This document shows positions 26,001 to 32,670 of a stretch of 64,000 nt of DNA, piece after piece (the stretch's first letter is position 1; each line of letters opens with the position of its first letter). Location: assembly GCA_015066105.1 (NCBI GenBank), contig SVOY01000010.1, positions 1 through 64,000 on the forward strand, in the 5' to 3' direction. Under the pieces are notes generated by a model that was not told where the DNA came from, did not search any database, and saw nothing but the letters and a program-made list of their open reading frames with translations. The position numbers were made by a program, and so were the translations under genes. Origin of the DNA: Oscillospiraceae bacterium (GTDB taxonomy: Bacteria; Bacillota; Clostridia; Oscillospirales; Acutalibacteraceae).

Positions 26001-26122
26001 TTGTAGGTTACGGACTTAACCTTTGCCTTGGGCGCACTGATAGCCGAAGCGATGAGCATGGTTGCAAAAACCGTAACAACGCAGAATGCTAAAGCCAGAG
26101 CACCTTTGAATGTTTTTTTCAT
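23063..26122 (-). CDS. Secreted protein with seven fibronectin type III domains
   Basis: A 1019-residue exported protein. A signal peptide (about 1-28, cleavage near ASAIS) is followed by seven tandem FN3 domains of about 85-100 residues. Each has the W-x-x-V/A-x-G-A-x-G-Y-x-V pattern and a closing G-T-K-Y-x-F-R-V-R-A-Y strand. The last 330 residues form a different domain, from DIDISVGDYYTEIKVP to SSFSYTFTR. No catalytic domain, LPXTG motif or SLH domain is visible, so it is probably adhesive or a spacer protein released or held by its neighbour. ATG 26122 follows GGAGGTAATTCGAAA; an in-frame upstream Met lacks a site. The 80-bp gap to the next minus-strand gene suggests an operon. Confidence 0.88.
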   Translation of the reverse strand: MKKTFKGALALAFCVVTVFATMLIASAISAPKAKVKSVTYNSVTITWSEVKGADGGYQVQRSTDGKKWTTLTSSTKSTSYTDKKLTTGKTYRYRVRAIDKGLLRSTYSSWSSVVKGKPVPAKVKTVKSSPTKNSVKLSWSKVSGASGYVVQRYSNKKWTTYKTTTKTSMTISKLTLGKTYSFRIRAYRTVSKKKVYGDYSSTIKTGPALTAPSSFVLKGVTSNSLSLAWSAVDGAKGYEVYNKATKKWTNTKTKRTLTVKNLKAGTKYEFIVRAYSGSYDGTKSATRTYITTPAKVSGVKASKSTSSALTFTWSKATGAAGYQPQYSADGKNWTSLSTTTGTSATVSSLKAGTKYYFRVRAYVKNSNVKDISATSYGSYSSAVSAYTSVLAPKTISLSSAATNSLKVTWTASTGATAYEIYNSKTGTWVNTGTTRSYTLSGLSAGTKYTFKVRALLNSTKSAESSSFSFITAPAAPTISAGTTNVNGVIISASTSDTVTVSWGKVTGAAKYQIQYSADGSNWTSAPETTGTTATIKSLKAGTAYSVRVRAYVNNSGTKTYGAYSSAVSVRTLSTAKTKVSTASGTNSIELVWTEVSGAKGYVVERFDSLQAKDWTVFDFNDGKFKAYEKLTEDSIISTTETALADKPAASRAEIYRVRVVDANGYAGITSDVVTGDTADIDISVGDYYTEIKVPAYENVASYTINSYYPFIMYNCTTYNVSELTKSGDKYVLKVALAPDSIHSLTVVAHDSSNKTLSGTGLLTVKTNALKVNNSDSASVNSQLLYLTQAINNTKNYQDSIGVKFSSSISTKCGDLQIYVNGKENLILGALLGGLLKDELANDIVENNNYNFTFTNGETKDENNVTVTLKNFIEPNTNSTRAAYLYNGNNPTAWSKGIKDFKSTKNSDGSLSVSFKLKQEKNNPYYHDGFLSVLNSTSFSQDGLKTEEVVVGETTVQAVIASDYVLKSYTANAPFTGKFSMSMTVSEDSNDSGVSLEKGDTMEFKIPITGTSSFSYTFTR

Positions 26123-26305
26123 TTTCGAATTACCTCCGATCATTTTATGTAATTTGTTCTGCAAACAATTATTACCTTGTTTGGCCGTAAAGACACCTAT
26201 AGCATTATAAGTATATATATAATAGCATATATTGTGTAAAATTACAATTCTTTTTTCGCTTTAATCTGTTAATTTTTTGTGTGGAAAATTTGTTCTTTGT
26301 GCAAA

Positions 26306-26331
26306 GAAAAAGAGACGGGCAACCCCGTCTC
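26306..26331 (-). terminator. Terminator of rpsT
   Basis: The stem GAGACGGG/CCCGTCTC lies 20 bp after the rpsT stop on the minus strand, followed there by TTTTTC. Confidence 0.8.
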
Positions 26332-26351
26332 GCAATTTTCTCTAAACTCAA

Positions 26352-26612
26352 TTATTTTGAAGCGTTGAGCTTGAGTGTAAGAGCTGACTTCTTTCTTGCA
26401 GCATTGTTCTTGTGAAGGAGACCCTTAGCTACAGCCTGGTCAATCTTCTTAACTGCGAGCTTAACAGCTACTTCCTTATCCTCGGAGTTCGCTTCGATAG
26501 CAGCGTTAGCCTTCTTAAGAGCTGTCTTAAGGGCAGAGTTTGCTGACTTGTTACGTGCCTGCTTTGTTGCGTTAACGAGAACACGCTTTTTTGCTGATTT
26601 AATGTTTGGCAT
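26352..26612 (-). CDS. rpsT: 30S ribosomal protein S20
   Basis: An 86-residue, Lys/Ala-rich primary 16S rRNA-binding protein. It has the canonical MPNIKSAKKRVLVNATKQARN start and LLHKNNAARKKSALTLKLN end. GGAGGTG precedes ATG 26612. It is monocistronic with its own terminator and next to divergent gpr, a common neighbourhood in Clostridia. Confidence 0.97.
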   Translation of the reverse strand: MPNIKSAKKRVLVNATKQARNKSANSALKTALKKANAAIEANSEDKEVAVKLAVKKIDQAVAKGLLHKNNAARKKSALTLKLNASK

Positions 26613-26769
26613 AATTTACACCTCCTCTTATAGCGTCATGCAGAAAATATAATATCATCTTTTGAAACAAAAATCAAGATATTTTTGCAAATTCGGATAT
26701 ACTTTTTTTCAAAGCGCCAATAATAATAGCACATAACTTTGAATAATGCAATAGATTACGGAGAAAAAA

Positions 26770-27663
26770 ATGAATTTCAGAACAGATTTGGCCCTTGAAA
26801 GGCACGAAAGCGTAAAAGAAAAGGACCTTGCAGGCGTAAAGCTTGAGGTCAAAGAGTGCAAAAGCATAAAAATCAGCAACATAACCGTTCTTGATGAAAG
26901 AGGTGAAAGGGCACTCGGCAAGAAAAAGGGCAGATATATAACCGCGGAGCTGCCGTCACTTGAAAAAAGTGCCGATATGCTTGAGGATTGGGGCGGTGTA
27001 CTTTCTGAGGAAATAAGGGGTCTTCTGCCCGAAGCTGAGGGCACCGTGCTTGTGGTCGGTCTCGGCAACAGAGACATAACCCCCGACGCTCTCGGCCCCG
27101 AGTGTATATCTCTTCTGCTTGCCACAAGGCACATAAAGGGTGAGCTTGCCGAAAGCGTCGGGCTTTCATCGCTTCGCAGTGTTGCGGGCATAGTGCCCGG
27201 TGTCCTCGGCAACACGGGCATTGAAACGGCTGAGATACTTAAGGGCATTGTCGCCCAGATTAAGCCTTCTGCCGTAATCGTGATTGACGCTCTTGCCGCA
27301 AGGAGCCTTGAACGCCTGGGCAACACGGTTCAGCTGTGCGATACGGGCGTTTCACCGGGCTCGGGCGTGGGCAACAAGAGAAAAAGCATTGACGTTGATT
27401 TTCTCGGTGTGCCGGTAATTGCCATAGGTGTGCCCACGGTTGTTGACGGCATAACCGTTGCCCTTGACGTGATTGAGGCGGGCGGCGTTGAGCTGAGCGA
27501 GGAAAAGAAAAGGGATATACTCAGAGGTGAAAAGGGTATGATGGTCACCCCAAAGGAAATTGACCTTATGATAAAAAGAGCATCAAGGCTCCTTGCTCTT
27601 GCCGTAAATATGGCCTTGCAGCCGTCAATGGAGGCTCAGGAAATTATGGCCATAGTAGGATAG
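26770..27663 (+). CDS. gpr: Spore germination protease (GPR endopeptidase)
   Basis: Aspartic-type protease made in the forespore as a zymogen; it degrades small acid-soluble proteins at germination. The 297-residue product starts MNFRTDLALERHE, containing the conserved propeptide region. It has VLVVGLGNRDITPDALGP, VGLSSLRSVAGIVPGVLGNTG, VIVIDALAARSLERLGNTVQLCDTG and SPGSGVGNKRK, all conserved in the family. The stop codon TAG (27661-27663) lies inside a copy of the MITE terminal sequence that begins at 27660, so the annotated C-terminus may have been set by that insertion. spoIIP follows. Confidence 0.95.
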   Translation: MNFRTDLALERHESVKEKDLAGVKLEVKECKSIKISNITVLDERGERALGKKKGRYITAELPSLEKSADMLEDWGGVLSEEIRGLLPEAEGTVLVVGLGNRDITPDALGPECISLLLATRHIKGELAESVGLSSLRSVAGIVPGVLGNTGIETAEILKGIVAQIKPSAVIVIDALAARSLERLGNTVQLCDTGVSPGSGVGNKRKSIDVDFLGVPVIAIGVPTVVDGITVALDVIEAGGVELSEEKKRDILRGEKGMMVTPKEIDLMIKRASRLLALAVNMALQPSMEAQEIMAIVG

Positions 27664-27682
27664 GGTGACGAGCATAATCCGA
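27660..27682. repeat. Solo copy of the MITE terminal repeat at the gpr stop
   Basis: ATAGGGTGACGAGCATAATC plus CGA matches the terminal inverted repeats of the 7278-7555 element (one difference from the left end). No inverted partner is found in the next few hundred bases, so it may be a deletion remnant or a related stand-alone unit. It overlaps the last codon and stop of gpr. Confidence 0.75.
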
Positions 27683-27769
27683 TAAGGCTTATCAGGTTCG
27701 GTAAAGCTGTAATTATTTTTGTGTGCCGTGAATAAGCATATCATATAAAAAAGTATGGTGGGGGCTTTT

Positions 27770-28885
27770 ATGGTGCGCTTGAAAAAATCCGGCATAAGGC
27801 TTATAACGTGTACGGCACTTGCCTTGTTTGCCGTGCTTTTGCTCAGCCTTTTCCCTGCGCAGTCAGCCTCGCTTATTTCTGAGCTGACCTTATACAGCGT
27901 TAAAAGCTATTTTCCTGCGTATTCAGCCAAAGAGGAAGCGGCAAAGGCCGTTGCCGCCACCGTGACCGAAAAAAAGGCAGCAGAAAGCACCGAAAAGCAG
28001 GAAAAGACGAATTCCGCTGAGCTGACAGAAACCGATGAAGACATAAAAAAGCTGATGAAGGAGGCTGAAAAAGCCACTGCCAAGGAAAAAAAGGGCGGGG
28101 CAATAACCGATTACACCTTTACAACCGACGGCGTTACCGACAGCTTTGAGAATGTGAGGGTGAAAAACACCAACAAAACCAAAATCAGCATTGAACAAAA
28201 GCTTGAAGAAAAGCTTGAGCTTACCGTGAACAAAAATGAGCCGGCCGTGCTTATTTATCACACCCACACAACGGAGACCTATCAGCTTCTTGACCGTGAT
28301 TTTTTTGCAAAGGATTTTGCCTCGCGAAGCAACGACAGCGGCAAAAATATGGTGCGTGTGGGTAAGGCGATATGTGATGAGCTTGAAAAACGCGGCTATA
28401 AGGTCATTCACGACACAACGGTTTACGACAAAACCTATTCTGGGGCATATTACCGCTCAGAGGATGCCGCAAGGGCTCTGCTTGAAAAATACCCGTCAAT
28501 AAAAATCACCCTTGACATTCACCGTGATGCAATTCAAAGCGGCAGCACAAAAACAAGGCCCGTTGCTGAAATAAACGGCAAAAAGGCGGCTCAGATTATG
28601 ATTGTTACGGGCTGTCAGGAGGAGGGCAACGGCATAACCGATTTGCCCGAATGGGAGAAAAATCTCGCCTTTGCCCTTAAGCTTCAGCAGAATATGGAAA
28701 GCTCCTTCAAGGGTCTCACCCGTCCCGTTTTCTTCTGCGACAGGAGCTATAATATGGGGCTTACACCGCTTTCACTTTTGGTTGAGGTGGGCACCGATGC
28801 AAACACCCTTGAGCAGGCAGTTTATTCGGGAAAAATGTTCGGCGTTGCCCTTGCACAGCTTCTTGAAGAATATGAGGAGAAATAA
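27770..28885 (+). CDS. spoIIP: Stage II sporulation protein P
   Basis: Peptidoglycan amidase/endopeptidase of the SpoIID-SpoIIM-SpoIIP machine that thins septal wall during engulfment. The 371-residue product has a basic start, one membrane anchor (about 8-27) and a charged Ala/Lys/Glu-rich coiled stretch (about 55-115). The amidase domain has the zinc motifs VLIYHTHTTETY, the Glu/His pair in LDIHRDAI and a late LLVEVGTDANT. I use ATG 27770 because GGTGGGGG lies just upstream; ATG 27755 overlaps that site. The stop shares bases with the next start (TAATG). Confidence 0.93.
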   Translation: MVRLKKSGIRLITCTALALFAVLLLSLFPAQSASLISELTLYSVKSYFPAYSAKEEAAKAVAATVTEKKAAESTEKQEKTNSAELTETDEDIKKLMKEAEKATAKEKKGGAITDYTFTTDGVTDSFENVRVKNTNKTKISIEQKLEEKLELTVNKNEPAVLIYHTHTTETYQLLDRDFFAKDFASRSNDSGKNMVRVGKAICDELEKRGYKVIHDTTVYDKTYSGAYYRSEDAARALLEKYPSIKITLDIHRDAIQSGSTKTRPVAEINGKKAAQIMIVTGCQEEGNGITDLPEWEKNLAFALKLQQNMESSFKGLTRPVFFCDRSYNMGLTPLSLLVEVGTDANTLEQAVYSGKMFGVALAQLLEEYEEK

Positions 28886-29106
28886 TGGAATTAAAGCGAA
28901 TATTAAGGCAGTACGCATTCACCCTTGTTGTTATAATGTGTATCGGTCTGCTTCTGTCAGGCTTTGCCACAGTGAGAGAAAAAACACGGTATAATATGGA
29001 TATGACACCCTATGAGACCGTGGAAATTACAGATATAGGTAAAAAAATATCTGAATTTGTCAAAAATTTCTTGACATACAGCCTCAATAGTGCTAATATT
29101 GTCTAA
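28885..29106 (+). CDS. Small membrane protein coupled to spoIIP
   Basis: A 73-residue protein with one hydrophobic segment (about 9-29) and a polar tail with VEITDIGKKISEFVKNF. It overlaps the spoIIP stop by one base, so translation is probably coupled. No family is recognised. The dapA promoter (29071-29099) lies inside its last codons. Real expression is likely but unproven. Confidence 0.6.
   Translation: MELKRILRQYAFTLVVIMCIGLLLSGFATVREKTRYNMDMTPYETVEITDIGKKISEFVKNFLTYSLNSANIV
29071..29099 (+). promoter_or_regulatory. Sigma-A promoter of the lysine riboswitch-dapAB unit
   Basis: TTGACA (29071-29076), a 17-bp spacer and TAATAT (29094-29099), a near-consensus promoter. Predicted transcription begins near 29106, about ten bases before the riboswitch aptamer. 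Confidence 0.85.
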
Positions 29107-29114
29107 ACCGAATA

Positions 29115-29290
29115 AATCAATTAAAGATAGAGGCGCGGTTGACAAAAGTACCGTGGGCATTAAATGGGCTGTCGCAAGGTCCGTTCACGCAAAAGGGGAG
29201 ACCGCCGAAGACATCAGGCGAAAGATGCTCTGGGCGAAGGGAATAACATCTCTTCGACTGTCGCAATTTTGCGGAGTGCTATTATAATTG
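29115..29290 (+). ncRNA. Lysine riboswitch (L box)
   Basis: Characteristic conserved segments occur in the right order: AAAGATAGAGGCGCGG at the 5' end, AAAAGTAC, AAAAGGGGAGACCGCCGAAG in the middle, CTGGGCGAAGG, and at the 3' end GACTGTCGC followed by GCGGAGTGCTAT. The last pairs with GATAG to close P1. These match the five-way-junction aptamer known upstream of lysC/dap genes in Firmicutes. It is followed by a terminator hairpin (29330-29360) and then dapA. High lysine should promote termination and lower diaminopimelate/lysine synthesis. Confidence 0.92.
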
Positions 29291-29329
29291 TCACATACAG
29301 TATTTTCGTACTGTTACGGCTGTCATTTT

Positions 29330-29360
29330 ACACTCGATGCAAAATCGGGTGTTTGTTTTT
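29330..29360 (+). terminator. Riboswitch expression-platform terminator
   Basis: ACACTCGAT pairs with ATCGGGTGT (one G-T pair) around GCAAA, followed by TTGTTTTTG. It lies between the aptamer and dapA. An alternative stem upstream (ACAGTATTTTCGTACTGT, about 29297-29314) may act as the competing structure. Confidence 0.8.
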
Positions 29361-29425
29361 GTAAATATAAAAGCAGATTGGAAATTGATGCTTTCGGTAA
29401 TATTTCATCACAAAGGAGAATTATT

Positions 29426-30316
29426 ATGTCAAACAATCCAATTTTTACCGGTGCGGCAACTGCCCTTGTAACCCCCCTTAACGAAAATGGTGTAGATTAT
29501 GAGGCCTTTGGCAAGCTCATCGACTGGCAAATTGAAGAGGGCATCGATGCCCTTGTAATTGCAGGCACCTCGGGCGAAGGCTCAACCCTTACCGACGAGG
29601 AGCACAGAGAGGTGCTTAAGTTCTCTGTTGAAAGGGCAGCGGGCAGAGTTCCCATCATTGCAGGTACGGGCTCAAACGATACCGCTTATGCCATTGACCT
29701 TACAAAGTATGCCTGTGAGGTCGGCTGTGATGCAATGCTTGTTGTTACACCCTACTACAACAAGGCAACACAGAAGGGTCTTATCAAAATGTATACCGCC
29801 ATTGCAGATGCAAGCACAAAGCCCATAATCCTTTACAATGTTCCCTCACGCTCAGGTGTTAATATTGAGCCTGCTACATATGCCGCTCTTGCCGAGCATC
29901 CCATGATTCAGGGCATCAAGGAGGCAAACGGCCAGATTGACAAGATTGTTGAAACAATGTCACTTTGCGGCGACAAGCTTGACCTTTATTCAGGCAACGA
30001 CGACCAGATTATTCCTCTTATGTCCGTAGGCGGCAAGGGTGTAATCTCCGTGCTTTCAAATGTTCTTCCCAAGGAAACAAGCGAAATGTGCCACAGATTC
30101 CTTGACGGTGATGTTGCCGGTGCCGCACAGATGCAGTTTAAGTATTTCCCCCTTGTAAAGGCTCTTTTCAGCGAGGTTAACCCCATACCTGCAAAGGCAG
30201 CCGTAGCCGCTATGGGCTTTTGTGAGGACTATGTACGTCTTCCTCTTACTACTATGGAGGATGCAACAAAGGCAGTTCTTCTTGAGAGAATGAGAGAAGC
30301 CGGAATCAACGTTTAA
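29426..30316 (+). CDS. dapA: 4-hydroxy-tetrahydrodipicolinate synthase
   Basis: Condenses pyruvate with aspartate semialdehyde, the first committed step to diaminopimelate, lysine and spore dipicolinate. The 296-residue TIM-barrel enzyme has AGTSGEGSTLTDEEH (about 46-60), VVTPYYNKATQKG, YNVPSRSG (Tyr about 137) and the Schiff-base Lys in GIKEANG (about 165). ATG 29426 follows AAAGGAG; the longer upstream frame lies within the riboswitch leader. It is co-transcribed with dapB under a lysine riboswitch. Dipicolinate made from this pathway is the cargo of the SpoVA proteins encoded elsewhere in the window. Confidence 0.97.
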   Translation: MSNNPIFTGAATALVTPLNENGVDYEAFGKLIDWQIEEGIDALVIAGTSGEGSTLTDEEHREVLKFSVERAAGRVPIIAGTGSNDTAYAIDLTKYACEVGCDAMLVVTPYYNKATQKGLIKMYTAIADASTKPIILYNVPSRSGVNIEPATYAALAEHPMIQGIKEANGQIDKIVETMSLCGDKLDLYSGNDDQIIPLMSVGGKGVISVLSNVLPKETSEMCHRFLDGDVAGAAQMQFKYFPLVKALFSEVNPIPAKAAVAAMGFCEDYVRLPLTTMEDATKAVLLERMREAGINV

Positions 30317-30380
30317 AAATAACCATATACATAAAATTGCCGCGGTCATTTACTGCGGCAATTATTGAAAGGATAATGAA

Positions 30381-31121
30381 ATGAAAATCATAGTTAACGG
30401 TGCCGCAGGCAGAATGGGTCAGACCCTCTGCGGCTTGATAGAAAACAGCGAAAAGCATTCCGTTGCCGCATACTGCAGCCTGGAGTATGCGGGCAGTGAG
30501 GATGCCTTTCATCTTGCCGATATTGCCGCCTTTGACGGCGAGGCAGACTGTATAATTGACTTTTCCTCACACAAGGCAACAAAGCAGATAACTGAATATG
30601 CGGTAAAAAGAAAGCTCCCCCTTGTTATTGCAACAACGGGTCAGGATGAAGCTGAAATGGCTCTTATCAGAGAGGCTTCAGCGAAAATCCCTCTTTTTTA
30701 TTCGCAGAATATGTCCTTCGGCGTTGCACTTTTAAACTGCCTTGCAAAAATTGCGGCAAAGGCACTGCCCGACGCTGATATTGAAATTATCGAAAAGCAC
30801 CACAACAGAAAAGTTGACGTACCCAGCGGAACTGCACTTTTACTTGCCAACGGCATAAAGAGCGTAAAAGAGGGTGTTGAGTACAACATCGGCAGACACG
30901 AAAACGGCAAAAGGCAGAAGAACGAAATTGGTATTCACTCAATCCGTATGGGCAACGAGGTAGGCACACATGAGGTTATTTTTGCCCTTGATTCACAGGT
31001 GATAACCCTCACTCATGAGGCTGAAAACCGCGGCCTTTTTGCAGAAGGCTCACTTACCGCCGCCAATTTCCTTGTGGGCAAGGAAGCGGGCTTTTATAAT
31101 ATGGATGATATACTTGAATAA
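30381..31121 (+). CDS. dapB: 4-hydroxy-tetrahydrodipicolinate reductase
   Basis: NAD(P)H-dependent second enzyme of the diaminopimelate branch. The 246-residue product has the N-terminal Rossmann motif GAAGRMGQTL (about 6-15), the IDFSSHKAT and IATTGQ segments and the catalytic IEKHHNRKVDVPSGTA stretch (about 135-150). It sits 64 bp after dapA under the same riboswitch. Its stop codon abuts the first of two inverted repeats that flank the following transporter gene. Confidence 0.96.
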   Translation: MKIIVNGAAGRMGQTLCGLIENSEKHSVAAYCSLEYAGSEDAFHLADIAAFDGEADCIIDFSSHKATKQITEYAVKRKLPLVIATTGQDEAEMALIREASAKIPLFYSQNMSFGVALLNCLAKIAAKALPDADIEIIEKHHNRKVDVPSGTALLLANGIKSVKEGVEYNIGRHENGKRQKNEIGIHSIRMGNEVGTHEVIFALDSQVITLTHEAENRGLFAEGSLTAANFLVGKEAGFYNMDDILE

Positions 31122-31176
31122 TGCGGAATGCGGAATTAGAAATTCGGAATTAAGGCGGCTGTTTGCCGCCTTTTTG
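31121..31176. repeat. GCGGAATTCGGAATT repeat with terminator, left copy
   Basis: Tandem variants of (G)CGGAATT lead into a stem AGGCGGC/GCCGCCT with T-run (31153-31175), which serves as the dapB terminator. An inverted version of the whole unit lies at 32610-32670, on the other side of the MFS gene. Confidence 0.7.
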
Positions 31177-31211
31177 TGTTAACCGTTGTTCTGAGGGAGA
31201 GGGTGGAACGG

Positions 31212-31240
31212 TTGACAACGGATTTTTATTGTGATAAAAT
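31212..31240 (+). promoter_or_regulatory. Sigma-A promoter of the MFS transporter gene
   Basis: TTGACA (31212-31217), a 17-bp spacer and TAAAAT (31235-31240). Immediately upstream AACCGTT (31181-31187) and AACGGTT (about 31207-31213) form an inverted repeat that could be an operator touching the -35. Confidence 0.8.
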
Positions 31241-31329
31241 AAATTTGAAAGATGAAGGGGGTTAGTTGTGACGGTTGTAAAGCAACAAAAACCTTCTCTT
31301 GATTGTAAGGTGAGGAAGGGAAAACGCGG

Positions 31330-32511
31330 ATGGATAATCTTAAGAAAAAATACCGCTACACAAAGCTCGGGTGTTATTTTACGGGCTTTTCAATGTCTGC
31401 GGCTGCAAATCTTTCGGCAGTCCTTTTTATTACCTTCAACGAGTTTTACGGAATTTCCTTTACTGCACTCGGCTTTCTTGTTTTGGTTAATTTCTGCACA
31501 CAGCTCGGTATTGACCTTGTTTTTACCTTCTTTTCGGATAAATTTAATCTTACCAAAACCGTAAAATCAATACCGCTTTTGGTTGTGGCGGGTATGATTG
31601 TTTATGCTGTTGTCCCCATGGTGAAACCGGAAGCAACTTATACGGCGCTTATTCTCGGAACGGTAATTTTTTCTGTCGGTGCCGGTCTCGGTGAGGTTCT
31701 CACAAGCCCCGTAATTGCGGCTATACCTTCCCCTAATCCGGAAAGAGAGATGAGTAAGCTTCATTCGGCTTACGCATGGGGCACGGTGGTTGTTGTTATT
31801 TTAAGCACCTTGTTTTTGAAGCTTGCAGGAAACAGAAATTGGATGTATCTTGCACTTTTTTGGAGCATTATACCTCTTATTTGCTTTTTGTTTTTTCTTA
31901 AGGCTGAAATTCCCAAGCCGGATATTCACGACGGAGAAAGCAAAAATAAAAAGCAGAAAAGAGATTTCGGAATAATACTTTGTACTGCCTGCATCTTTTT
32001 CGGCGGTGCAGCTGAGTGTACAATGATGCAATGGGTCTCAGGCTTTGCTGAGAGCGCACTCGGTATTTCCAAGGTTTACGGTGACATTTTCGGAATGGCG
32101 CTTTTTGCTCTCACTCTCGGTATAGGCCGCACGCTTTATTCAAAGAAGGGTAAAAATATTTATCGGGTGCTCCTTTTCGGAATGGGTGCTTCCGCCTTGT
32201 GCTATATAGTCGCTTCTATTGCGCAAAATCCCGTTGTAGGGCTTATTGCCTGCGTAATTACGGGCTTTTGCACTTCAATGCTATGGCCGGGCACAATTGT
32301 TTATACAAGTGAAAAATATCCCTCCTGCGGTGTGGGCATTTACGCTCTTCTTGCGGCAGGTGGTGACCTCGGTGCTTCTGTTTCACCTCAGCTTCTTGGA
32401 ATAATTGCCGATGCATCGGGTATGAAAGCCGGAATGCTTGTCGCATCAGTTTTCCCGATTGCAGGTTTTTTAGTGTTAATTCTCGCGCAAAGATATTTCA
32501 AAAGGAGATAG
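31330..32511 (+). CDS. Major facilitator superfamily transporter
   Basis: A 393-residue integral membrane protein with about 12 predicted spans and the MFS-like loops FTFFSDKFNLTKTVK (after the second span) and KSKKGKN-type basic linkers. The GTLLGE-like PEREMSKLHSAYAWGTV segment resembles the fucose/glucose (FHS-like) branch, but the substrate is not clear. It is a single gene with its own promoter, framed by inverted repeat units. The GAAGGG upstream of ATG 31330 is a plausible ribosome binding site. A leader of about 80 nt precedes it. Confidence 0.85.
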   Translation: MDNLKKKYRYTKLGCYFTGFSMSAAANLSAVLFITFNEFYGISFTALGFLVLVNFCTQLGIDLVFTFFSDKFNLTKTVKSIPLLVVAGMIVYAVVPMVKPEATYTALILGTVIFSVGAGLGEVLTSPVIAAIPSPNPEREMSKLHSAYAWGTVVVVILSTLFLKLAGNRNWMYLALFWSIIPLICFLFFLKAEIPKPDIHDGESKNKKQKRDFGIILCTACIFFGGAAECTMMQWVSGFAESALGISKVYGDIFGMALFALTLGIGRTLYSKKGKNIYRVLLFGMGASALCYIVASIAQNPVVGLIACVITGFCTSMLWPGTIVYTSEKYPSCGVGIYALLAAGGDLGASVSPQLLGIIADASGMKAGMLVASVFPIAGFLVLILAQRYFKRR

Positions 32512-32521
32512 GATAAATTTA

Positions 32522-32603
32522 AGACAGGGGATGGCTCTCTGTCTTGATAAAAGTTAATAGCATTAAGCACAGGGTTTGGCTCGTTTGCCGCCCTGTGTTT
32601 TTC
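32522..32603 (+). terminator. Two stems after the MFS gene
   Basis: A short AGACAG/CTGTCT stem (32522-32543) is followed by GCACAGGG/CCCTGTGT (32567-32598) with a TTTTTC tail, the likelier terminator. Confidence 0.55.
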
Positions 32604-32609
32604 ATATAA

Positions 32610-32670
32610 CAAAAAGGCGGCAATTTTGCCGCCTTTTAATTCCGAATTCCGAACTCCGTATTCCGAATTT
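32610..32670. repeat. GCGGAATTCGGAATT repeat with terminator, right copy (inverted)
   Basis: AAAAAGGCGGC/GCCGCCTTTT (32611-32636) is followed by AATTCCGAATTCCGAACTCCG repeats, the reverse complement of the unit at 31121-31176. The stem doubles as a terminator for the minus-strand ricT gene. Confidence 0.7.

Noticed and set aside
26122..26305. Possible cyclic-di-GMP or other riboswitch upstream of the FN3 gene
   Set aside because: The minus-strand leader has some conserved-looking purine runs, but I could not match GEMM or any other class; it may be plain leader.
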